Assembly (NCBI RefSeq): GCF_900129975.1
Contig: NZ_FSRG01000004.1
Location: 682,001 to 746,000 of the forward strand
DNA length: 64,000 nucleotides
Origin: Halodesulfovibrio marinisediminis DSM 17456
GTDB lineage: Bacteria > Desulfobacterota > Desulfovibrionia > Desulfovibrionales > Desulfovibrionaceae
Direction of reading: 5' to 3'
Under the pieces are notes generated by a model. The model was not told where the DNA came from and searched no databases. It worked only from the letters and a program-made list of their open reading frames with translations. Positions within the stretch are counted from its first letter, which is position 1, and the number at the start of each line of letters is the position of its first letter. Made by a program: the position numbers and the translations under genes. Positions 42,376-51,733 of this stretch are shown in pieces.

Positions 42376-43644
42376 TTACGACTCGATAGTGTGTGGCAAC
42401 AAAAGATATACAAGGTGATCTAACGTATTAAGAAGTTCCAGATATACTCCGCCGCTGGCCATAGGGGGGCCAAATAAGGCTGTCCGTTGGTTGCGAAGCG
42501 ATTCCGATGAAACTGTTTCAGGGAATGTTTTTGAAAGGGTCATAGCAAGACGTTCAGCCAGGAGGTATCCTTTCACTCCTTCATAAAAGATGTTCAGATT
42601 GCGCATAAAATCTTCAGAGGCGTCGTTCCAGAATTCTTGAGCTGCAGGGGTTGGCTTCATTGAAACGGCAGAGCATAAGCTGTTATAAAGGTTGTTCAGG
42701 TTTGCACCCGGAATTCCAGCTCGCCATCCGATAAGCCATGAATTTCTTGCAAAGAATAAACAATGGTTCTTGCCAATTGTAACAATATCGTCAAATATCC
42801 CTTTTGCTTCCAGCAACTGTTCGTCCGTCCATTGCGGCGTTTCAGTTGCTGGGTGCCAGTCTGTTACCAACGTTTGTTTTGCTGTAATCGTGCCTTCGGT
42901 AAGTGTATTGATAATATGGGCAAGCCAAGCGTTTGCTTCAGGAGAATTCGGAGTCTCAAGGTGCGTGTAGCTTAGTACATAGCGACCTTTCCCGAATTTT
43001 CCTGTAAGAATGCATGGTTGTCCTTCGAGGAATTCTGGGCGAAGTTTGATGCCGTACAGTGATTCCCATTCGTTGAAGGTTCCTGGCGGCAAGGTGTTTA
43101 GCGGCAGGTCGGCAATCCAAAAGTCATTACCCGGAGTTGAGTAGCTGGCTAGGATTTCAACGTCGGTATTTTCTTTTGGGGAGAATCTGGCTGGCCACCA
43201 GACTGGAAGCGCTGGTTTTTCCGGAAAATTATCTGGAATCAGGTCGGCGGCGTGAGTAATGTTTGCACCGATAGAAGAATGAAGATGACCGCTTACAAAA
43301 TGTTGCATGCGGTTGGTAAATTTGGCGCGTTCCCACGGGCAAAGATTAAGCCCGTTTTTACCGGTAAGACCAAGTCCTGCGCCACCGCAGAAGCCAAGGT
43401 ACTTGCCGCCATTAGCAACATATTTACGTATTTCTTCAATTCCTTTGGAGCCAAGGGCGTTTGCTTTGAGCCTGGCATTGCCGCCAGGAGCAAGAAGTAA
43501 GGCTGGTGGGTTGCAAGAAAGCAAACCCTGCGCTATTTCTTCTCCCCGCACAATGCAGTATGGAAGTTTCATTGCTTCCAGTGCCCGCCAGACGAGTAGA
43601 CCCCATAGGTGGGATTCGTCCCATAATATATAGATGCTTGACAT
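42376..43644 (-). CDS. BPL_N (glutamine amidotransferase-like) domain protein
   Basis: 422 residues. The N-terminal about 235 residues have a class I amidotransferase-like fold with the nucleophile elbow KYLGFCGGAGLGL (Cys about 86) and an early ALLLAPGGNA loop, as in the domain named for biotin-protein ligase N-termini (PF09825). The C-terminal half is helical and unassigned; no ligase domain is attached. The substrate is unknown. It lies divergent from valS. Confidence 0.8.
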   Translation of the reverse strand: MSSIYILWDESHLWGLLVWRALEAMKLPYCIVRGEEIAQGLLSCNPPALLLAPGGNARLKANALGSKGIEEIRKYVANGGKYLGFCGGAGLGLTGKNGLNLCPWERAKFTNRMQHFVSGHLHSSIGANITHAADLIPDNFPEKPALPVWWPARFSPKENTDVEILASYSTPGNDFWIADLPLNTLPPGTFNEWESLYGIKLRPEFLEGQPCILTGKFGKGRYVLSYTHLETPNSPEANAWLAHIINTLTEGTITAKQTLVTDWHPATETPQWTDEQLLEAKGIFDDIVTIGKNHCLFFARNSWLIGWRAGIPGANLNNLYNSLCSAVSMKPTPAAQEFWNDASEDFMRNLNIFYEGVKGYLLAERLAMTLSKTFPETVSSESLRNQRTALFGPPMASGGVYLELLNTLDHLVYLLLPHTIES

Positions 43645-43858
43645 TGTCCTTCCGCTAATTAATCTGACTTTTTTCAGTCGTGGAAGCGCACTCTACCAAG
43701 CGAGGGCAGCGAGTGCAAATAGTTACAATACTAACTTGAAAAAGGGGTGTCCTGAAGTGCAGTTAGAGGGAATGTTCTCTTGCTGATGCGGGGGGAACCC
43801 ATAAACCGCAGGCACCACGGTCATGCAACGTGTGTCTGGGGTACATAATGATACAAAA

Positions 43859-43877
43859 TCAGGCGTTACGCGCCTGA
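43859..43877 (+). promoter_or_regulatory. Hairpin just before the valS ribosome binding site
   Basis: TCAGGCG and CGCCTGA pair around a short loop, 28 bases before the valS start. No T-box features were seen. Could affect translation or message stability. Confidence 0.4.
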
Positions 43878-43904
43878 ATACAATAACGAATCTGGAGTAG
43901 CAGT

Positions 43905-46553
43905 ATGGCGGAAAACGCTCTTTCTAAGGGTTATGAATCTCAAACAGTTGAAGACCAGTGGCGTAAGTACTGGGAAGAAAACAACGTGTTCACACCGGAT
44001 ATGGATGCCGAAGGTGAACCATATTCTATTGTTATTCCGCCACCAAACGTCACCGGTGCTCTGCACATGGGGCACGCTCTTAACCTTACTTTGCAGGATA
44101 TTCTTTGCCGCTACCAGCGTCAGAAAGGTAAAAAAGTTCTGTGGGTACCGGGTACTGACCACGCAGGTATTGCTACTCAGAACGTTGTAGAGCGTAAGCT
44201 TGCAACTGAGGGGCTTGGTCGTCACGATCTTGGCCGTGAAAAATTTGTTGAACGTGTATGGGAATGGCGTGAAGAGTACGGCAGCCGTATTCTTAATCAG
44301 GTTCGCAAAATGGGTGCATCCGTTGACTGGACCCGTGAACGCTTCACCATGGACGAAGGTCTTTCCAAAGCTGTTCGTAAAGTTTTCGTAGAACTTCACG
44401 AGCAGGATCTCATTTATAAAGGCGACTACATCATCAACTGGTGTCCTCGCTGTCACACTGCTCTTGCTGATGACGAAGTAGATCACGCTAACGAACCAGG
44501 TGCTCTGCACTACGTTAAATACCCGCTTGCGGATGGCTCCGGCGAACTCATTATCGCAACCACCCGTCCTGAAACTATGCTTGCGGATACCGCGATTGCT
44601 GTTAACCCTGATGATGAGCGTTTCAACCATCTCATCGGTAAGAAAGCAATTCTTCCGCTTGTGGGTCGTGAACTCGACATCATCGGTGACAGTTACGTAG
44701 ACATCGAATTTGGTACAGGTTGTCTTAAAGTTACCCCTGCGCATGACCATAATGACTGGGAGCTCGGTCGCAAACATGGTCTTGAGGTAATGAATATCCT
44801 CAACGAAGACGGTACTCTTAACGAAGATACCGGTGAATACGCAGGCCTTACTTGCGTTGAAGCACGTGTAAAAATCCTCGAAGCACTGAAAGCTGAAGGC
44901 TTCCTCGATCGAATCGAAGAACATGAGCACAGTGTTGGTCACTGTTACCGTTGTAAAACTATTGTTGAGCCGTACGTATCCACTCAGTGGTTCGTAGCAA
45001 TGACTAAACTTGCTCCACGTGCTCGTGCAGCTGTACCTGAACTTACTCAGATTTTCCCAGAGTCTTGGATTAAGACTTATAACCACTGGCTCGATAACAT
45101 TCGTGACTGGTGTATTTCCCGTCAGATATGGTGGGGACACCGTATTCCGGCTTGGACATGTCAGGATTGTGGTGAGCTTATTGTATCTACAGAAGATCCA
45201 ACCACCTGTAAGTGTGGTTCCAAGAATCTTGTACAGGACGAAGACGTTCTCGATACCTGGTTCTCTTCTGCTCTCTGGCCTTTCACCACTATGGGCTGGC
45301 CTGAAAAAACTAAAGAGCTCGATACATTCTACCCGACTTCTGTACTTGTTACCGGTTTTGACATCCTCTTCTTCTGGGTTGCCCGTATGATGATGATGGG
45401 TCTGCACTTTATGGACGAAGTACCGTTCCATCATGTGTACATCCACGCTCTCGTACGTGACGAGCAGGGCAAGAAAATGTCCAAATCTACAGGTAACGTT
45501 ATCGACCCGGTTGAGATGATCGACAAGTATGGTTGTGACTCCCTGCGCTTTACTCTGACTTCATTCGCAGCAATGGGGCGTGACATTAAGTTGTCTGAGC
45601 AGCGCATCGACGGTTACCGTAACTTCTGTAACAAAATTTGGAACGCAGCTCGTTTCGCGCTGATGAACCTGCCGGAAGGAAAGCCTAAGACTTTCGCATT
45701 TGACGAAATCGACGGCGTACATCACCGCTGGATTCTTTCTCGTCTTGAATCTGTGAAGAAAGATATGGATAACGCTATTACAAGCTACCATTTCAACGAA
45801 TCTGCTCAGATCATGTACAAGTTTATCTGGAACGAGTTCTGCGACTGGTACCTTGAGCTTATCAAGCCTGATATGCGTGCAGGCGGCGAGCGTGCAGAAA
45901 AAGCACAGTTTGTACTCTGGACTGTTTTGCAGGAAATGATGGTTATCCTTCACCCAATCATGCCATTCATTACCGCACAGGTATGGAGCGTGCTGCCGGG
46001 TATGGAAAACAAAGACATCGCAACTGAGTTGTATCCTGAAATGCGTCCTGCATGTGAAAATGCCGAAGCTGAAGCTGCAATGAACCTCATTCAGGAAACA
46101 ATTGTTGCAATTCGTACCATTAAAGCAGAGCTCAATGTTGCTCCGCAGACTCGTCTCAGTGTGCTTGTTCGTACTGCATCTGATGAAGCAAAAGCACTGT
46201 ACGAAGATGCAATGGAAGTAATGCAGGCTCTCGCTCGTCTCGATGGCGTTGAACTTGGCGCAGACGTTGAAGCACCAAAAGCTTCTGCTTCCAGCGTAGT
46301 TCAGGGTAACGAGGTTATCGTACCTCTCGAAGGTCTCGTAAACTTTGAAGACGAACTTGCCCGTCTTGATAAAGAGCTCGGTAAAGTTGAAAAAGATCTC
46401 AAACAGGCTTCCGGCAAGCTTCGTAACGAAAGCTTTGTTAACAACGCTCCGGCTGCTATTGTTGAAAAAGAGAAAGCTCGCGCTGCCGAACTTGAAGATA
46501 CCCAGCAGAAACTGCTTAAGCTTAAGAAGCGTCTTGTTGACGCAATGGGCTAG
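43905..46553 (+). CDS. valS: Valyl-tRNA synthetase
   Basis: 882-residue class I synthetase that charges tRNA-Val. HIGH signature is PNVTGALHMGHAL (His-Met-Gly-His) and KMSKS is GKKMSKSTGN. An editing domain lies between, with a zinc-knuckle-like CQDCGE...CKC segment, and a C-terminal coiled-coil arm (about 815-882) as usual for ValS. GGAG is before ATG. Codon use is strongly biased compared with neighbours, as expected of a highly expressed gene; this bias makes its antisense frames long. Confidence 0.98.
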   Translation: MAENALSKGYESQTVEDQWRKYWEENNVFTPDMDAEGEPYSIVIPPPNVTGALHMGHALNLTLQDILCRYQRQKGKKVLWVPGTDHAGIATQNVVERKLATEGLGRHDLGREKFVERVWEWREEYGSRILNQVRKMGASVDWTRERFTMDEGLSKAVRKVFVELHEQDLIYKGDYIINWCPRCHTALADDEVDHANEPGALHYVKYPLADGSGELIIATTRPETMLADTAIAVNPDDERFNHLIGKKAILPLVGRELDIIGDSYVDIEFGTGCLKVTPAHDHNDWELGRKHGLEVMNILNEDGTLNEDTGEYAGLTCVEARVKILEALKAEGFLDRIEEHEHSVGHCYRCKTIVEPYVSTQWFVAMTKLAPRARAAVPELTQIFPESWIKTYNHWLDNIRDWCISRQIWWGHRIPAWTCQDCGELIVSTEDPTTCKCGSKNLVQDEDVLDTWFSSALWPFTTMGWPEKTKELDTFYPTSVLVTGFDILFFWVARMMMMGLHFMDEVPFHHVYIHALVRDEQGKKMSKSTGNVIDPVEMIDKYGCDSLRFTLTSFAAMGRDIKLSEQRIDGYRNFCNKIWNAARFALMNLPEGKPKTFAFDEIDGVHHRWILSRLESVKKDMDNAITSYHFNESAQIMYKFIWNEFCDWYLELIKPDMRAGGERAEKAQFVLWTVLQEMMVILHPIMPFITAQVWSVLPGMENKDIATELYPEMRPACENAEAEAAMNLIQETIVAIRTIKAELNVAPQTRLSVLVRTASDEAKALYEDAMEVMQALARLDGVELGADVEAPKASASSVVQGNEVIVPLEGLVNFEDELARLDKELGKVEKDLKQASGKLRNESFVNNAPAAIVEKEKARAAELEDTQQKLLKLKKRLVDAMG

Positions 46554-46918
46554 TAAGCAAGTTTAGGATGCTAAGAGTTGGAGGCTGGGCAGGTATATGC
46601 CTGCGGCGCTTTTGTCTCCGACGAGCAGGGAAATAATTTCCCCTGCACCCCATGCTAGGCGATTGGATTTGTTGCAAAACGAATATACGTTTTTGCAATA
46701 GGTTGTTGGCTGAGATGGGGGAGTACACATAACTGGTTGCATGTTAACGGGCTTTGAAAAAAAGCCATTAGCAGTCCGCGGTCATGCGGGTGCGGGGCAG
46801 AGTCCTTGTTCCTCGGAGAGCCGCCGGAGGCAAACACAGTTTTGTTCCATCAAGTAAGATAAAGTTATTATCAGGGAACCGGAGGCAACTCCGGTTCCTG
46901 ATTATTACCGGAGGAATG
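46554..46918. other. Intergenic region between valS and cobA-hemD with repeat-like hairpins
   Basis: Contains several GC-rich hairpins: GCAGGTATATGCCTGC (about 46589-46604), GCAGGG/CCCTGC near 46625-46650, and the leader hairpin at 46872. The TTTGTCTCCGACG segment near 46611 also occurs by the hairpin at 26535 on the other strand. This is the look of degenerate dispersed intergenic repeats rather than a gene. No riboswitch class is recognised. Confidence 0.5.
46872..46900 (+). promoter_or_regulatory. GNRA-capped hairpin in the cobA-hemD leader
   Basis: CAGGGAACCGGAG and CTCCGGTTCCTG form a 12-base stem with one bulged G and a GCAA tetraloop, 19 bases before the start codon, just ahead of the GGAGG site. 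No T-run, so not a terminator. Confidence 0.5.
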
Positions 46919-48424
46919 ATGAAAGTTTACCTTATCGGTGCTGGTCCGGGCGATCCCGGCCTGCTGACAATTAAAGGCCGTGATATTTTGAGTACCGCAG
47001 ATGTTATTGTGTACGACTATCTTGCGAATGCTGAATTTCTTTCTTACGCAAAGCCTGAAGCCGAAATTATCTACGTAGGTAAAAAAGGCGGCGACCACAC
47101 TCTGAGTCAGGAAGGTATTAACCAGCTCATCGTTGATAAAGCGAAAGAGGGTAAATCTGTTGCACGTCTGAAAGGTGGCGACCCGTACATGTTCGGTCGT
47201 GGCGGCGAAGAAGCTCAGGAACTGCTTGCTGCCGGTGTACCATTTGAAGAAGTACCGGGTATTACCTCTGCTATCGCAGGTCCTGCATATGCTGGTATTC
47301 CGCTGACCCACCGTGATTATGCTTCCTCCGTGTCCTTTATCACCGGTCACGAAAACCCAGATAAGCCTGGTTCTTCCCATAATTGGAAGTCCCTTGCTAC
47401 CGGAACATCCACTCTCGTGTTCTTTATGGGTATGAAGAATCTGCCGCATATTTCCAAGCAGCTTATTGAAAACGGTATGGACCCTGATACTCCGGCAGCA
47501 CTTGTGCACTGGGGTACAACAGCAAAGCATCGTTCCATGTCTGCAACTATCGCAACTCTTCCTGAAGAAGGCGTAAAGCAGGGCTTTACCTCTCCTTCTC
47601 TCATCGTTGTTGGTAACGTAGTTAAGCTCCGTGAAGAACTTAACTGGTTCGAACAGCTTCCACTGCGCGGTAAAGGCGTAGTAGTAACTCGTGCTCGTGA
47701 GCAGGCAAGCGGTATGGCAAAATCCCTTACCAAGCTTGGCGCAAACGTAATTCAGTTCCCAACTATCAAAATTGATCCGCTTGCTGACTACAGTGAAGTA
47801 CATGCAGCAATTAAGTCCCTTAACGAATACGAGTGGGTTATCTTCACTTCCGTTAACGGCGTAAAGCATTTCTGGAATCAGCTTGCAGAGCTTGGTCTTG
47901 ATACCCGTGCTCTCGGTTCCTGCAAAGTTGCGGCAATCGGCCCAGCAACAGCTGATATTCTTCGTGAAAAAGGTGTTGAGCCTGATTTTATTCCAGAAAA
48001 ATACGTTGCTGAAGGCGTTGTAAAAGGACTTCTTGAGCGTGGTATGGACGGCAGCAAGATTCTGCTTCCACGCGCTAAAGTAGCTCGTGAAGTATTGCCG
48101 GAAGAACTCCGCAAAGCTGGTGCACAGGTAGATATTCTTCCTGTATACGAAACCAAGCCAGCAGGTGAGCAGCGTGACGAAGTTCTTGAACTCATCAAAA
48201 GCGGTGAGCTCTCCTGCGTAACTTTCGGTTCTTCTTCTACCGTTGAAAACTTCTTCGATCTCGTGTCCCCAGACATGATCAAAGAACATCGTGACAAAGT
48301 GAAGCTTGCTTCTATTGGTCCGATCACTACAAAAACTCTTGAGCGCTTTGGTTTTACTCCGGATATTCAGCCGGAAGATTACACCATTCCTGCACTTGTG
48401 GATGAGTTGGTAGAAAAGTTATAG
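46919..48424 (+). CDS. cobA: Uroporphyrinogen-III C-methyltransferase / uroporphyrinogen-III synthase fusion
   Basis: 501 residues in two parts. The first (about 1-245) is SUMT: MKVYLIGAGPGDPGLLT, LKGGDPYMFGRGGEE and GIPLTHRDYASS motifs, making precorrin-2. The second (about 250-500) is HemD-type uroporphyrinogen-III synthase (VVVTRAREQASGM, VIFTSVNGVKHF, AAIGPAT). The fusion is known from Desulfovibrio and clostridia and links ring closure with methylation on the way to siroheme, cobalamin and the alternative heme route. ATG 46919 is preferred (GGAGG five bases away) over the adjacent ATG 46916. Confidence 0.95.
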   Translation: MKVYLIGAGPGDPGLLTIKGRDILSTADVIVYDYLANAEFLSYAKPEAEIIYVGKKGGDHTLSQEGINQLIVDKAKEGKSVARLKGGDPYMFGRGGEEAQELLAAGVPFEEVPGITSAIAGPAYAGIPLTHRDYASSVSFITGHENPDKPGSSHNWKSLATGTSTLVFFMGMKNLPHISKQLIENGMDPDTPAALVHWGTTAKHRSMSATIATLPEEGVKQGFTSPSLIVVGNVVKLREELNWFEQLPLRGKGVVVTRAREQASGMAKSLTKLGANVIQFPTIKIDPLADYSEVHAAIKSLNEYEWVIFTSVNGVKHFWNQLAELGLDTRALGSCKVAAIGPATADILREKGVEPDFIPEKYVAEGVVKGLLERGMDGSKILLPRAKVAREVLPEELRKAGAQVDILPVYETKPAGEQRDEVLELIKSGELSCVTFGSSSTVENFFDLVSPDMIKEHRDKVKLASIGPITTKTLERFGFTPDIQPEDYTIPALVDELVEKL

Positions 48425-48517
48425 TAAGATTTCCTCCGGCAGGTCTTCGACGAGCCTCCGGCGGCATATGCGCCACTACCTTTCGAAAGATTGGTTGAGG
48501 TAGTGTAAGAATATAAG

Positions 48518-48553
48518 AAGAGGATAGAACTTTTGTTCTATCCTCTTTTTTTA
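48518..48553 (+). terminator. Terminator of cobA-hemD
   Basis: AAGAGGATAGAAC (48518-48530) pairs perfectly with GTTCTATCCTCTT (48535-48547), followed by T. Confidence 0.92.
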
Positions 48554-48645
48554 TGTAAATTATCAAAGAATAAAACTGTGAGAGTAATTACTCTACGTAC
48601 CTGAAATCATATTTAAAATGAGTATGTTTTAGCGAAGGGGTACGC

Positions 48646-49599
48646 ATGACTTTTACACCGAAAAAGCGAGTGCTGGTAACAGGCGGAGCAGGGTTCCTCG
48701 GGGCGCATTTGTGTAAGCGTTTGTTGGAAAAACAGTGTGAAGTAGTGTGTGTGGACAATTTTTTCACAGGCACCAAAGAGAATATTGTCCACCTGCTTGA
48801 AGATCCATATTTTGAGTTACTCCGGCATGACATAACTTTTCCGCTCTATGTTGAGGTAGATGAAATTTACAACCTCGCGTGTCCGGCATCACCGATACAT
48901 TATCAGTATGACCCTGTTCAGACAGTAAAAACCAGTGTGCATGGTTCTATTAATATGTTGGGACTCGCAAAGCGTACCGGTGCAAAGATATTTCAGGCTT
49001 CCACATCAGAAGTATATGGCGATCCAGAAATACACCCGCAGACAGAAGATTACTGGGGCAGGGTTAATCCTAAAGGGATTCGTTCCTGCTATGATGAAGG
49101 GAAGCGTTGTGCGGAGACGCTTTTTTTCGATTACCAGCGTCAGTATGATGTAAAAATAAAAGTAGCTCGTATCTTTAATACATATGGTCCGCAGATGCAT
49201 CCGCATGACGGGCGTGTCGTATCTAATTTTATTATTCAAGCTCTCAGAGAAGAGCCTGTGACAATTTACGGTAACGGGATGCAGACCCGCTCGTTTTGCT
49301 TTGTGGATGATCTGGTAGAAGGCATGATCCGCCTTATGGATAGAACAGATGATTCGTTCGGGGGGCCAGTAAATTTAGGTAATCCTCACGAGATAACTAT
49401 CCGTGAATTGGCTGAAAAAGTTATTGAACTCACGAATTCTAATTCCGTGCTTAAATTTAATCTTCTTCCGCATGATGATCCGAAACAGCGTATGCCGGAT
49501 ATCAGCTTGGCTCGTGAAAAGCTTAATTGGTCTCCAACAACGAGCCTCGAAGAGGGATTACAGAAGACCATTGAGTACTTCAAAAGCAAAAAAGAATAA
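48646..49599 (+). CDS. UDP-glucuronate decarboxylase-like SDR (UXS family)
   Basis: 317 residues, extended short-chain dehydrogenase. NAD loop [13 protein letters not shown] at about 11-23, catalytic YDEGK (Tyr about 149), and TSEVYGDP. The [18 protein letters not shown] and [15 protein letters not shown] segments are typical of UDP-xylose synthases, which turn UDP-glucuronate into UDP-xylose for surface sugars; a different UDP-sugar epimerase is possible. ATG follows AGGGGT. Stands alone between two terminators. Confidence 0.88.
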   Translation: MTFTPKKRVLVTGGAGFLGAHLCKRLLEKQCEVVCVDNFFTGTKENIVHLLEDPYFELLRHDITFPLYVEVDEIYNLACPASPIHYQYDPVQTVKTSVHGSINMLGLAKRTGAKIFQASTSEVYGDPEIHPQTEDYWGRVNPKGIRSCYDEGKRCAETLFFDYQRQYDVKIKVARIFNTYGPQMHPHDGRVVSNFIIQALREEPVTIYGNGMQTRSFCFVDDLVEGMIRLMDRTDDSFGGPVNLGNPHEITIRELAEKVIELTNSNSVLKFNLLPHDDPKQRMPDISLAREKLNWSPTTSLEEGLQKTIEYFKSKKE

Positions 49600-49632
49600 G
49601 CACGAGCTGTTAATTTAGAAAGACATGAAAGA

Positions 49633-49670
49633 AAAAAGGGCTGTCCTGGTAACAGGGACAGCCCTTTTTA
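49633..49670. terminator. Terminator between UXS and cysE, GGGCTGTCC-type
   Basis: AAAAAGGGCTGTCC (49633-49646) pairs with GGGACAGCCCTTTTT (49655-49669); symmetrical, serves both converging genes. Same stem family as 17726, 26419 and 61150. Confidence 0.9.
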
Positions 49671-49748
49671 AATTTAATGAAAGGTAGTGAGGCAATAAGC
49701 CGTGATCAACGCTTGTGATGGACTTACCTCGCAGGCAGCAATTTAAGA

Positions 49749-50699
49749 TTAGGCCTTTTCGCCCACCAATTTTTCTTCTTTCTTCGGCTTAGTAGTGCGT
49801 GACTGAACAACTTTTGAGTTTGGTTCCACATCATGTGTAATCCAGACGTTACCACCTATCATGGTATCGTGACCGATGGTGATGCGCCCAAGCACTGTTG
49901 CCCCTGCATAAACAGTAACATTGTCTTCAAGGATTGGGTGGCGCAGGTTGCCTTTTACAAGCAGTCCATCGCTGTCTTTAGGGAATGACAACGCACCGAG
50001 AGTTACCCCCTGATAGAGACGGCAGCATTTACCAATGATGCAGGTTTCGCCTATTACGACGCCTGTACCATGGTCAATAAAGAACTCTTCACCAATCTGA
50101 GCACCCGGGTGAATGTCGATTCCAGTGTTGGAGTGAGCCATTTCACTGATGATACGAGGGATAATAGGAACCTCAAGACGGTAGAGTTCGTGTGCAATAC
50201 GGTGATGAATCATCGCTGTAATAGATGGGTAACAGAAGATGGTTTCACCTGGAGTTTTTGCGGCAGGGTCGCCTTCAAATGCAGCTTTTACGTCTGAAGC
50301 AAGAAGTCTACGCAGCTTTGGCAGCGACTGAACAAACTTCATGGCTGTGGTACGTGAATGTTCTTCGCAAGAAGTGCACTCGTCAGCAAACTCAGCACAG
50401 ATAAAACAACCACCGCGTTTAATTTGTTCTGCAAGAATTCGATAAATAGAATCAAGGTTTGCAGACAGATGGTACCGCATGGATTCAAGGCGTACGGTTT
50501 TATCCCCAAAATAGCCTGGGAAAAGGGCAGCCTTAAGTCGTTCTACCAGTTCAAGCAATGCCTCTGTTGAAGGCATTGGGGCATCGTGTTTGGAACGATG
50601 GTATACCGCAGCGTAAGATTCTGGAGCGCAGAGCTCTTCAACGACATTGTCGAGTTCTGTCATATTGTGTTGCTCCAGTTCAGCGTAATTACGTTGCAT
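49749..50699 (-). CDS. cysE: Serine O-acetyltransferase (EpsC type)
   Basis: 316 residues. Acetylates L-serine from acetyl-CoA as the first step of cysteine synthesis. A helical N-terminal part precedes a left-handed beta-helix with GIDIHPGAQIGEEFFIDHGTGVVIGE (key residues His and Asp of the catalytic pair). The N-terminal half has an uncommon four-cysteine group, Cys 98, 101, 108 and 111 (CFIC...CTSC), likely a metal or redox site. AGGGAG before ATG 50699. Directly follows cysK by 21 bases. Confidence 0.93.
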   Translation of the reverse strand: MQRNYAELEQHNMTELDNVVEELCAPESYAAVYHRSKHDAPMPSTEALLELVERLKAALFPGYFGDKTVRLESMRYHLSANLDSIYRILAEQIKRGGCFICAEFADECTSCEEHSRTTAMKFVQSLPKLRRLLASDVKAAFEGDPAAKTPGETIFCYPSITAMIHHRIAHELYRLEVPIIPRIISEMAHSNTGIDIHPGAQIGEEFFIDHGTGVVIGETCIIGKCCRLYQGVTLGALSFPKDSDGLLVKGNLRHPILEDNVTVYAGATVLGRITIGHDTMIGGNVWITHDVEPNSKVVQSRTTKPKKEEKLVGEKA

Positions 50700-50720
50700 G
50701 AGGTCTCCCTTGCGAGTTTG

Positions 50721-51650
50721 CTAGTCAGCTTCTGTAAAAAGCGGGGTTGAAAGGTAACGCTCTGCTGTGTCGCAGATAATAAATACGATGCGCTTACCTT
50801 TGTTTTCTGGTCGTTTTGCGAGCTGTAACGCCGCGTATGCATTTGCTCCAGACGAAATCCCGCACATGATACCTTCTTCTTTCATAAGGCGACGTGCCAT
50901 GGCGAGTGCGTCTTCGTTGGTTACTCGTATTATTTCATCAATCACGTTCCTGTCGAGTACTTCCGGTATAAAACCTGCCCCGATGCCCTGAATTGCATGA
51001 GGACCGGCTTCGCCGCCTGAAAGAACAGGTGATGCATCTGGTTCGACAGCAACGCACTTAATTTCTTTGTTATGTTGTTTAAGTACGGAACCAACACCGG
51101 TAATTGTGCCGCCAGTTCCTACGCCTGCAACAAAAATATCGATGGTGCCGTCAGTGTCTGCGAGAATTTCTTTTGCAGTTGTCTTACGGTGAATTGCAGG
51201 GTTTGCTTCGTTTGCAAACTGCTGAAGATGGATGGCATTAGGGTTTTCTTCAGTAATGCGGTTTGCTTCTTCAACAGCGCCAGCCATGCCTTTAGCGGCT
51301 GGGGTCAGGATGAGCTGAGCACCAAAACCTTTGAGCAGGGCTCGGCGTTCCTGACTCATGGATTCCGGCATGGTGAGAATAAGTGGAAAGCCTTTTACAG
51401 CGCAGGTGAAGGCAATGCCGATGCCGGTGTTACCGCTAGTTGCTTCAACAAATACAGTCTCTTCATTAGTTTTACCGGAATCAATAGCGGTCTGCACCAT
51501 GTTGAAGCCAATACGGTCTTTAACGGAGAAGCATGGGTTCATGGACTCAAGCTTGCCGATAACTTCTGCCTCAACGTTTTCTGAAACGCGGTTGAGTCGC
51601 ACTAATGGTGTTTTGCCAACAAGGTCAATCATTGAATCTGCAATGTTCAT
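50721..51650 (-). CDS. cysK: Cysteine synthase A (O-acetylserine sulfhydrylase)
   Basis: 309-residue PLP enzyme making cysteine from O-acetylserine and sulfide. PLP lysine 44 in SVKDRIG, the substrate loop TSGNTGIG, and the phosphate loop GTGGTITG are present. Sits in one operon with cysE. In a sulfate reducer sulfide is supplied by respiration, so this pair is the main entry of sulfur into biomass. Terminator of nifS lies just upstream, so it has its own promoter or read-through. Confidence 0.97.
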   Translation of the reverse strand: MNIADSMIDLVGKTPLVRLNRVSENVEAEVIGKLESMNPCFSVKDRIGFNMVQTAIDSGKTNEETVFVEATSGNTGIGIAFTCAVKGFPLILTMPESMSQERRALLKGFGAQLILTPAAKGMAGAVEEANRITEENPNAIHLQQFANEANPAIHRKTTAKEILADTDGTIDIFVAGVGTGGTITGVGSVLKQHNKEIKCVAVEPDASPVLSGGEAGPHAIQGIGAGFIPEVLDRNVIDEIIRVTNEDALAMARRLMKEEGIMCGISSGANAYAALQLAKRPENKGKRIVFIICDTAERYLSTPLFTEAD

Positions 51651-51670
51651 GGGAGTTCCTTATAGGATGA

Positions 51671-51708
51671 AAAAAAAGGTCGGACAAACTATATGCGTTG
51701 TCCGACCC
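51671..51708 (-). terminator. Terminator of nifU-nifS
   Basis: GGTCGGACAA (51679-51688) pairs with TTGTCCGACC (51699-51708), with eight T on the minus strand. Confidence 0.9.
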
Positions 51709-51733
51709 AGAAGTGTAGTCTTAGGGTCTGTTA

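Noticed and set aside
43700-43904. T-box leader for valS
   Set aside because: No T-box sequence or specifier loop seen; the hairpin before valS is too small.
43866-45446. Very long open frame on the minus strand across valS
   Set aside because: It is the mirror of the strongly biased valS codons; its protein has no family features and an odd Thr/Phe-rich composition.
46871-48289. Long minus-strand frame over cobA-hemD
   Set aside because: Antisense shadow of the fusion gene; no ribosome binding site or recognisable motif.
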